Assembly (NCBI GenBank): GCA_946543095.1
Contig: CAMNLO010000111.1
Span: 1-6,036, forward strand
DNA length: 6,036 nt
Direction of reading: 5' to 3'
Source: an uncultured bacterium
Lineage (GTDB): Bacteria > Bacillota > Clostridia > Lachnospirales > Lachnospiraceae
Part shown: positions 1 through 5,060 of the stretch, one piece after another
Layout of the letters: every line of letters starts with the position of its first letter
How positions within the stretch are numbered: position 1 is the first letter of the stretch
Notes under the pieces: generated by a model
Told to the model about the DNA's origin: nothing
Database searches by the model: none
The model's input: the letters and a program-made list of their open reading frames with translations, nothing else
Position numbers and translations under genes: made by a program

Positions 1-2
1 AA

Positions 3-626
3 ATGCCGGTGATTTTTGTTCTGGAGCTGATGGGGACCATCGCCTTTGCCGCATCCGGGGCACTGGTGGCCATCGATAAGAAAATGGATGTGCTGGGAGT
101 GTGTATTTTAGGGCTTACCACCGCGGTGGGAGGCGGGATCATGCGGGATCTGATTCTTGGGATCACGCCTCCTGCGGCCTTCAGGGATCCGGTGTTTGCC
201 ATGACCGGGATCCTGGTGAGTCTGATCTTATTTATTCCCTCCGTCCGGAAAACTCTGCAGCAGACCGGGAAGATCTATGATTTCCTGCTGCTGGTGATGG
301 ATTCCATCGGGCTGGGGCTTTTTACCGTGGCGGGAGTCCAGACCGCCTATTCCGCCGATCCGGAGCCGAATCTGTTCCTGGCGGTCTTCGTGGGGGTGCT
401 GACAGGGGTCGGGGGCGGCATCCTCCGGGACACCTTTGCCGGCAACACTCCCTTCATTTTTGTAAGACACTTTTACGCCTGCGCTTCCATCATCGGTGCC
501 ATACTCTGCGCCGTCTTATGGGATTCTGCCGGCTCTTTGTCCGCCATGATCGCAGGGGCCTCTGTGACCATCCTCCTCAGGCTGTTAGCCGCCCGTTACC
601 ACTGGAGCCTTCCCAGGGCACAGTAA
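3..626 (+). CDS. UPF0126 / TRIC-like trimeric cation channel or glycine transporter family membrane protein
   Basis: This is a small multi-pass inner-membrane protein. Two copies of the family signature GGGxxRD are visible, at residues 43-49 (GGGIMRD) and 137-143 (GGGILRD), exactly 94 residues apart, so the protein is an internal duplication of a roughly three-helix unit. Hydrophobic segments fill most of the chain and a short basic tail follows about residue 193. The length of 207 aa is normal for the YicG/YadS group (PF03458). Members have been linked to glycine uptake and are structurally related to TRIC potassium channels; which activity applies here cannot be read from sequence. The start lies only two bases from the window edge, so the ribosome site and promoter are not visible, but MPVIFVLELMGT matches the usual family N-terminus. 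It converges on the importer ATPase with a 15-nt gap. Confidence 0.88.
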   Translation: MPVIFVLELMGTIAFAASGALVAIDKKMDVLGVCILGLTTAVGGGIMRDLILGITPPAAFRDPVFAMTGILVSLILFIPSVRKTLQQTGKIYDFLLLVMDSIGLGLFTVAGVQTAYSADPEPNLFLAVFVGVLTGVGGGILRDTFAGNTPFIFVRHFYACASIIGAILCAVLWDSAGSLSAMIAGASVTILLRLLAARYHWSLPRAQ

Positions 627-641
627 ACGCAGATCGTAGCG

Positions 642-1787
642 CTATGCGATATTTCTGATTTCGATCCGGAGCTGATTGGGCAGCTCCCGGTCTTCCTCAT
701 AGGTGTAGCTGATGTCCTTTGCGTAACCCATGATCATTCTGGCGGAGATCCGGGTCAGATCCTCCATATCCTCAAGGGAAGCTGCCTTTCCGGACTTTTC
801 CTCCAGAAATGCCTTCATATCCAGCCTGCTCCCGGTGTAGCCAAGCACTATGCCAAGGCCCTCCTTCCCGCATTCCAGACAGTAGTGGATGCGGAAGCTT
901 TCCGGCAGGAGCGTGAACAGGATATTTCCCAGCAGCTCGTCCATGATCACCACGGCGCTGTCCCAGTTTACCCTTAGCTGCCCGGTCTGCCTCATCATCT
1001 CCAGGATCTGCTCCGTGAACGTCATCAGATCATAGTTTTTCGAATGGATGTCACCCTCGATGATCCTGAGTTTTTTGATAAACTGTATGGTCTCCGGCTT
1101 TTTCGGGTTGTCAAAGATCTCATCTGGGGTTCCCTCTTCACAGATCACGCCGCGATCCATAAAGAAGACCCTGTTGCCTAAGCCTCTGGCAAAATTCATG
1201 TCGTGGGTCACGATCATGATGGTCATGCCCGTGTCCGCAAGCATCCTGACCACCCGGTGTACCTCGTCCACCATGGCGGGGTCCAGGGAGCTGGTGGGCT
1301 CATCCAGAAGCAGCACCTCAGGCTCCATAGCCATTGCCCTTGCGATGGCCACCCGCTGCTTCTGACCGCCTGAGAGCTGTGATGGATACTGCAGATATTT
1401 GTCTTTTAACCCCACACGCTCCAAAAGCTCCATGCCCCTGTCGTAGGCTTCCTGCTCTGTTTTCCGCAACAGCCTTACCTGCGGCATCATGATATTCTCA
1501 ATAGCAGTCAGATGGTTGAAGAGGTTATAGGACTGGAACACCATGCCCACCTTCATGCGCAGCTTTGTGAGATCATAGCCCTTTGCGGTGATCTCCTGGT
1601 CATGAAAGAAGATCTTTCCCTCCGTCGGCGGATCCAGCATGTTCAGGCAGCGCAAAAGCGTGGACTTTCCTGTGCCCGAAGGGCCGATCAGGGCAATGAT
1701 ATCGCCTTTGTTCACTCGGGCGCTTAAGTTTTGGATGGGGACATCTTCTTCGCTGAAACGTTTTGTGATATTCTCGATCCTAAACAT
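642..1787 (-). CDS. Polar amino acid ABC importer ATPase with extra C-terminal GHKL-like domain
   Basis: This is the ATP-hydrolysing subunit of a GlnQ/HisP-type importer, acting on the cytoplasmic face. Residues 1-240 are a complete nucleotide-binding domain: Walker A GPSGTGKST at 35-43, Q-loop Q85, signature LSGGQ at 138-142, Walker B with D162 and E163, D-loop SSLD at 166-169, and switch His195. GlnQ-type proteins normally end near residue 240, but this one runs to 381. The extra part has a helix-rich start, a DELLGN stretch (E284, N288) recalling the N-box of GHKL ATPases, and an ending DISYTYEED...LRIEI like the last strands of RsbW/SpoIIAB-type domains. The glycine-rich ATP-lid motifs of that fold are not evident, so it is probably non-catalytic and regulatory; this is inference. 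The start overlaps the permease gene by 8 nt behind a good Shine-Dalgarno site. The amino acid transported is unknown. Confidence 0.93.
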   Translation of the reverse strand: MFRIENITKRFSEEDVPIQNLSARVNKGDIIALIGPSGTGKSTLLRCLNMLDPPTEGKIFFHDQEITAKGYDLTKLRMKVGMVFQSYNLFNHLTAIENIMMPQVRLLRKTEQEAYDRGMELLERVGLKDKYLQYPSQLSGGQKQRVAIARAMAMEPEVLLLDEPTSSLDPAMVDEVHRVVRMLADTGMTIMIVTHDMNFARGLGNRVFFMDRGVICEEGTPDEIFDNPKKPETIQFIKKLRIIEGDIHSKNYDLMTFTEQILEMMRQTGQLRVNWDSAVVIMDELLGNILFTLLPESFRIHYCLECGKEGLGIVLGYTGSRLDMKAFLEEKSGKAASLEDMEDLTRISARMIMGYAKDISYTYEEDRELPNQLRIEIRNIA

Positions 1788-3375
1788 GCTCCGTCACCCC
1801 CTTTAAGATCTGCTCCTTTGTGCGTCTTGCAGGGTCGATATAGATCTCGATCCGGGTGACCAGATAAGCCAAAAGCTTCCCCAGCAGATAGTAGATCACG
1901 GCCACGGAGACCAGAGAGAAAAAGGCTTCGAAGGTCCTGTTTCTGACCACATCTCCCGCCTTTGTCAGATCATGTGCGGCGATATAGCCCACCACGGCGG
2001 TGGCCTTCACCAAAGCCCCCAGCTCAGCTTTGAAATTGGGCATGATATGCATCACAGCCTGGGGCAGGATGACCCGGAAAAAGGTTTCACGATCGCTGAA
2101 GCCCAACGCATAGGCGCCCTCCGTCTGTCCCGCATCCACGGCGCCGGTCCCCGTTTGCAGCATCCTTAATACCGAGGCCCCGAAGGTCATGGTGAAGGCC
2201 ACGATGGAAACCGGTATCGCGCTTAAGGAGCTCTTTGCAAAGACCACATAGAACAGCACCATCAGAAGCACCACCGGCGGGATTCCCACGATGATCCCCA
2301 TGATGACGCTCACCGCCTTACGCACCGTCTGTCCCGATCTTCTGAGGATCATGAAAAGGGCAAAGCCCAGGATGATCCCGAAAAAGGCGGAGCTGACAGA
2401 GATCATGACTGTGGTGAAAAGGCCCTTCCCAAACACCTTCCAGCGGCTCTCTTCGATGAAGGTCCTGTAAAAGCCGTCCCAGATCTTTTCAGGGATGGTC
2501 ATCTCCGGTTCTTCCTGTTCTTCCCATGCGGTAAGGCCGTATTGCTCTGCCATCTCTCCGGGATCCACGTCCTCTTTCCGGATCACTAAAACGGCGCCGC
2601 CCTTATAAAAGGGATCCGAAAAATCAATGCTTTTCTGCCGCTCCGGCGTGATGGAAAGGCTTCCTCCCACCACATCGGCTTTTCCGCTTTGTACCGCGGG
2701 GATCAGACCGCCGAAGGAACAACCCGACATCTCCACCTTATAGTCCATTTCACGGGCCACATGCAGCAGCAGGTCCACAGAGTAGCCCGTGGCCGTTCCA
2801 TCCGGCCCCAGATATGACATGGGCTGCGAACCGCTGTTTACCCAGTAGCGGAGGGTTCCCTTTTCTCCTGCCCAATCCTGGGGGATCAGCACCTTCAGGG
2901 AATCATCCTGCCCCATCCATTTTTTCTTCATTTCCCTGGCGATCCCTTCGTTCATCAGCTTCTGCAGGGCCCGGTTGAAAGGCTCCACCAGAGGGGATCC
3001 CTTCCGGAAGCCATAGCCGAAATTATCTTTACAGATCAGCTCCGGAAAAGCGATCAGCTCATTGTGGGTGGCCACCGTCATCTCAGCCACAGGGGCGTCC
3101 ATGGCTATGGCGTCGCATTTTTTGTCCAGCAGGGACTGGACACTGTCCACATCACTGTTCTGATGCAGGATCTCCACCTGCCCTTTCAGGATCTCGTTTT
3201 CCTCAATATACTGGTCGAAGGCGGTCCCGGTGAGTACGGAGATCTTTTTTCCGATGAAGTCCTGCATGGAATTAAAACGGGGGGATCCCGCATAGGCTGA
3301 CAAAACGGATACGCAGAAGGCCATCATTATGACGCTTACCGCCAGGATCGTTTTTTTACAGCGTCCTTTGTCCAT
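1780..3375 (-). CDS. Fused substrate-binding protein and permease of a polar amino acid ABC importer
   Basis: One 531-aa chain combines substrate capture and membrane transport. Residues 9-29 are a signal peptide or anchor ending AYA-G, with no lipobox. Residues 31-155 match the second half of a SBP_bac_3 domain (FIGKKISVLTGTAFD through KKKWMG), including AMDAPVA, where D93 should bind the substrate amino group. Residues 172-268 match the first half (LRYWVNSGSQPMSY, SITPER with T243 and R246, DFSDPFY). The two halves together make one domain in circularly permuted order. Residues 308-515 form the permease with about five membrane helices and the EAA loop at 419-425 (EGAYALG) that contacts the ATPase. 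The carboxylate- and amine-binding residues point to an amino acid ligand. ATG at 3375 has AAGAGG eight nt upstream. It is first in a two-gene operon with the ATPase and follows a long structured non-coding region. Confidence 0.92.
   Translation of the reverse strand: MDKGRCKKTILAVSVIMMAFCVSVLSAYAGSPRFNSMQDFIGKKISVLTGTAFDQYIEENEILKGQVEILHQNSDVDSVQSLLDKKCDAIAMDAPVAEMTVATHNELIAFPELICKDNFGYGFRKGSPLVEPFNRALQKLMNEGIAREMKKKWMGQDDSLKVLIPQDWAGEKGTLRYWVNSGSQPMSYLGPDGTATGYSVDLLLHVAREMDYKVEMSGCSFGGLIPAVQSGKADVVGGSLSITPERQKSIDFSDPFYKGGAVLVIRKEDVDPGEMAEQYGLTAWEEQEEPEMTIPEKIWDGFYRTFIEESRWKVFGKGLFTTVMISVSSAFFGIILGFALFMILRRSGQTVRKAVSVIMGIIVGIPPVVLLMVLFYVVFAKSSLSAIPVSIVAFTMTFGASVLRMLQTGTGAVDAGQTEGAYALGFSDRETFFRVILPQAVMHIMPNFKAELGALVKATAVVGYIAAHDLTKAGDVVRNRTFEAFFSLVSVAVIYYLLGKLLAYLVTRIEIYIDPARRTKEQILKGVTEHV
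1794..1804 (-). promoter_or_regulatory. Ribosome binding site of the ATPase gene, inside the permease gene
   Basis: Read on the minus strand, AAAGGGGGTGA lies 6 nt before the ATG at 1787 and differs from the ideal AAAGGAGGTGA at one base. It sits within the last codons of the permease gene. This strong site supports the overlapping start and suggests translational coupling of the two subunits. Confidence 0.75.
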
Positions 3376-3383
3376 AGATCAAG

Positions 3384-3389
3384 CCTCTT
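3384..3389 (-). promoter_or_regulatory. Ribosome binding site of the binding protein-permease gene
   Basis: The minus strand reads AAGAGG followed by 8 nt and the ATG at 3375. It is a moderate Shine-Dalgarno match at good spacing and supports this start. It lies just downstream of the foldable leader, so leader structure could influence its access. Confidence 0.6.
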
Positions 3390-3529
3390 ACTCTTTCGTG
3401 ATTGTGTTCAGATACTCAGGATCAGGCAGGGAAGAGCTTCGACTGCCCGGCAGGCGATTCACACCCTGCTCACTTAGCGAGCCGGCGGCCGCAAAGCGGC
3501 ATATTCCTTTCGGCGGCTCTGCCATAAGA

Positions 3530-3561
3530 AAGGCAAAGACACGCTTAAATGTCTTTGCCTT
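3530..3561 (-). terminator. Perfect 12-bp stem-loop, possible attenuator or 5' stabilising hairpin
   Basis: AAGGCAAAGACA and TGTCTTTGCCTT are exact complements separated by an 8-nt loop. On the minus strand the stem is followed by TCTTAT after its own terminal TT, a weak T-tract. The stem is also palindromic on the plus strand, where CCTT is followed by AGC and no T-run. It begins about where a transcript from the -10 box at 3566-3571 would start, so it would form the extreme 5' end of that RNA. A terminator for RNA arriving from the gene at 3777-4913 is equally possible. Confidence 0.4.
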
Positions 3562-3565
3562 AGCT

Positions 3566-3595
3566 ATCATACAGTATTTCGGAGCAATTTTCCAG
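3566..3595 (-). promoter_or_regulatory. Candidate sigma-A promoter for the importer operon
   Basis: The minus strand has TATGAT (3566-3571, five of six to TATAAT) with CTGGAA 18 nt upstream (3590-3595, three of six to TTGACA). The -10 is good and the -35 weak. The start point would be near 3559, giving the long leader described above. No better promoter was found nearer the permease gene. Confidence 0.35.
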
Positions 3596-3776
3596 TGCTG
3601 CCGGAGAAATTCGCGCGGAGCGTACACACCGCGTTAGAATTCAGTCCCGAGCCGTGATCGACTGCACAGCTACGGGCTAAAGTCCTGGATTTCGGAATTT
3701 GCCCGCCGTCGGAGACGGCTTGGAATGGGCAAATTCCTGTTACAATTCAGCGGACCGGCAGGCCAGTGAATCGTAA
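3596..3776. other. Non-coding, palindrome-rich stretch downstream of the coiled-coil gene
   Basis: No gene is supported here. Besides the compound stem-loop at 3694-3737, a CGCGG/CCGCG stem pairs 3614-3618 with 3629-3633 around a 10-nt loop. An imperfect AGCCGT/ACGGGCT pairing joins 3650-3655 and 3672-3678. AATTTTCC at 3586-3593 can pair with GGAGAAATT at 3603-3611 with one bulged base. It may be the 3' untranslated part of the gene at 3777-4913, part of an independent RNA, or part of an interspersed element. Confidence 0.4.
3694..3737. repeat. Compound inverted repeat (11-bp stem stacked on 6-bp hairpin)
   Basis: GGAATTTGCCC (3694-3704) and GGGCAAATTCC (3727-3737) are perfect complements. 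Directly inside lies GCCGTC-GGA-GACGGC (3705-3719), a second perfect stem with a 3-nt loop, leaving a one-sided 7-nt bulge at 3720-3726. The two helices could stack into a 17-bp rod. Neither strand has a T-run after the stem, so it is not a typical intrinsic terminator, although it may block 3' exonucleases on the mRNA of the gene ending at 3777. Confidence 0.6.
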
Positions 3777-4913
3777 TCACACCGCCACATCCACAGCGGC
3801 CCCGGCGTCCGCCGCAGGGGCGCTTACCGCAGCGGAAAGACCGGGGCTTATGCCTCCCGGAACACTCCCTGCCGCATACAGGGCCCCGGGGGACCCCTTT
3901 TGTTCATCCAGATGCTTCATCAGGCCCTTCAGATAATCCATGTCCGCCTTCAGCATGGCCTTATTCTCCGCGTCCCTGTGCTTTCTTTTCAGCTCCTCCA
4001 GTTCTTCCGCGCTCATATGGGGGTCCAGAAGCTCCATGTTCTCCAGAAGCTCCATGGCCTCCTCCAGCATTTCAAGCTCTTCCTCCCCCAGCTCTGAAAC
4101 GGCTTCGCTCAGGGCAGAAAGCATATCCTCCGTAAGGGGTTCTCCGCTTTCCCGAAACTTTTCTGTCGTTTCCCCAAACAGCTCCTCCCGCTCCCTGAAG
4201 ATCTCCTCCTCCTTCTTTGTCAGGTCCTCTTCCTTCACGATAAAGAACTGATCCTTCGGATCAGAGCTGCTCTTTTCCGGTCCTTCCTCTCTTTTCTGCA
4301 GGATCTCTGCCAGCTCCTCCATTTCCAGGTGCCGCTTTTTCTTTCTTGCGGTGAGCTCCATCCGTTTCGCATGGGTCAGGGCCAGCTGCAGCTCTTCCGG
4401 ATCCCCCTCCCCGGAAGAGACCTTCCGCTTTAACTCCAGCACCTTTCTTTTGGCCGAGAGCACAGCCCTTCCGGCGGCAGAGGAGGTCTTTGCCTGCCGG
4501 ATCTTAGAGGCCACCTCCCTGTAGTTATAGATCACCGGCTTTTTGCTTTTCTGGGCGCTGCCGCTCTTTGCGGTGTCCCTCAGGTCATAGTAGCCCTTTT
4601 CCTTGTCCCGGATCGTTCCCGTAAACTCCCTGCGGGGCGCATTCTGAGGGGGCTCGGACAGCGCCTCTTCGTCCTCCTCTTCCTCCTCCGCCTTCATGAC
4701 AGGGATGCTTTCGCTTTCCCTGCTGCCGTTTAAGGCAAGCTCGCGAAACCGCAGCCTGATCTGCTTTTTTTGCTGTGTTTCCTCGTCCACCGCTTTGTTC
4801 AGGGCATCGGAAAAGCCGGCAGGGATCCGGGATTTGGGCATTCTTTGATACAGCTGTCTTCCGTAATGGGGATCGTTGCCCGCGAAATGGGACAATGCAG
4901 ATATACGCAGCAT
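3777..4913 (-). CDS. Uncharacterised acidic coiled-coil protein
   Basis: I do not recognise a named function. The 378-aa product has no signal peptide or membrane helix, so it is probably cytoplasmic. In order: a conserved-looking N-terminus (MLRISALSHFAGND), a basic/acidic helix to about residue 60, an acidic run at 75-83 (EEEEEDEE), and a central block at about 129-201. The central block begins YNYREVASKIRQAK and is rich in Lys/Arg; its pattern (KIRQAKTSSAAGRAV, ALTHAKRM, KKKRHLEMEE) resembles a motif I associate with hypothetical Lachnospiraceae proteins. A long Glu/Leu-rich helical stretch follows at 225-336, probably coiled coil, and then a low-complexity Ala/Gly/Pro/Ser tail from 338. 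ATG at 4913 has GGAGGT 6 nt upstream. It follows the DUF697 gene on the same strand, across a 120-nt gap containing a terminator and a palindrome. Confidence 0.8.
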   Translation of the reverse strand: MLRISALSHFAGNDPHYGRQLYQRMPKSRIPAGFSDALNKAVDEETQQKKQIRLRFRELALNGSRESESIPVMKAEEEEEDEEALSEPPQNAPRREFTGTIRDKEKGYYDLRDTAKSGSAQKSKKPVIYNYREVASKIRQAKTSSAAGRAVLSAKRKVLELKRKVSSGEGDPEELQLALTHAKRMELTARKKKRHLEMEELAEILQKREEGPEKSSSDPKDQFFIVKEEDLTKKEEEIFREREELFGETTEKFRESGEPLTEDMLSALSEAVSELGEEELEMLEEAMELLENMELLDPHMSAEELEELKRKHRDAENKAMLKADMDYLKGLMKHLDEQKGSPGALYAAGSVPGGISPGLSAAVSAPAADAGAAVDVAV

Positions 4914-4919
4914 AGTTCT

Positions 4920-4925
4920 ACCTCC
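4920..4925 (-). promoter_or_regulatory. Strong ribosome binding site of the coiled-coil gene
   Basis: GGAGGT on the minus strand, followed by AGAACT and the ATG at 4913, is a near-perfect Shine-Dalgarno at ideal spacing. It is good evidence that this hypothetical gene is translated from this start. Confidence 0.8.
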
Positions 4926-4936
4926 GTGTAGAAACC

Positions 4937-4954
4937 ATTGAAATCCGTTTCAAT
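4937..4954. promoter_or_regulatory. 7-4-7 palindrome upstream of the coiled-coil gene
   Basis: ATTGAAA-TCCG-TTTCAAT is a perfect inverted repeat whose near edge lies 11 nt upstream of the ribosome site. It could be a dimeric repressor operator or an mRNA hairpin. It is AT-rich with no T-run after it, so it is not a terminator. No convincing -35/-10 pair was found in the gap between the terminator at 5025-5060 and this element. Confidence 0.45.
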
Positions 4955-5024
4955 GCAGGATAACACTTCCGGCTATCTTACTGTGTATATCGGCAGATCC
5001 GTTTTTGAAATGAACCCCTTTTGT

Positions 5025-5060
5025 AAAAAAAATCTATTCCGGCGTTCCGGGAGCGGGAAT
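5025..5060 (-). terminator. Intrinsic terminator starting inside the DUF697 gene
   Basis: On the minus strand ATTCC-C-GC (5060-5053) pairs with GC-C-GGAAT (5043-5036). The two single C residues oppose each other as one mismatch, and the loop is 9 nt. The stem is followed by AGA and a run of eight T (5025-5032). The 3' arm covers the last codons and reaches the T of the TAG stop, so coding and termination signals overlap. The stem is modest and the T-run is excellent. Confidence 0.6.

Larger units (their letters stand above)
3376..3561 (-). promoter_or_regulatory. Candidate structured 5' leader RNA of the amino acid importer operon
   Basis: About 185 nt separate the predicted transcription start from the permease ATG. 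On the minus strand the segment can form several helices. These are a 12-bp stem (3530-3541 with 3550-3561); an outer stem GAGCCG/CGGCTC (3514-3519 with 3479-3484) enclosing GCCGC-TTT-GCGGC (3488-3500); a stem 3478-3482 with 3468-3472; GCAGGG/CCCTGC (3464-3469 with 3426-3431); and an alternative GGCAG/CTGCC (3443-3447 with 3425-3429). Several of these share bases and cannot coexist, as expected of a conformational switch. No T-box motif or standard riboswitch core was recognised. The leader role is inferred; the region could instead be an interspersed repeat. Confidence 0.35.

Noticed and set aside
633..650. Near-palindrome around TAGCGCTA between the convergent genes as a bidirectional terminator
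   Set aside because: The perfect core is 8 bp with no room for a loop; with a GCGC loop only six pairs and a bulge remain. T-runs are lacking on both sides.
3500..3520. Glycine riboswitch-like CCGAAAGGA on the minus strand
   Set aside because: The remaining conserved parts of the glycine aptamer (a CTCAGG segment followed by GGACAGAG) are absent on that strand.
3376..3561. T-box leader for the amino acid importer
   Set aside because: No AGGGTGGNACCGCG-type antiterminator sequence and no Stem I AGTA/GAA pattern could be found.
3388..3627. 79-codon minus-strand open frame in the intergenic region
   Set aside because: It needs a GTG start with no Shine-Dalgarno site, has no recognisable domain, and lies over the inverted repeats, which better explain the sequence. 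Homologues with synonymous-biased substitutions would revive it.
3329..3637. 102-codon plus-strand open frame
   Set aside because: It overlaps the signal-peptide end of the permease gene and the same hairpins, and its composition is Arg/Ser-rich without any domain.
3940..4251. Serine-rich plus-strand open frame
   Set aside because: It is the antisense reflection of Glu codons in the acidic coiled-coil gene.
4670..4695. TCC/CTC-rich low-complexity tract as a repeat element
   Set aside because: It simply encodes the acidic run (residues 75-83) of the coiled-coil protein.
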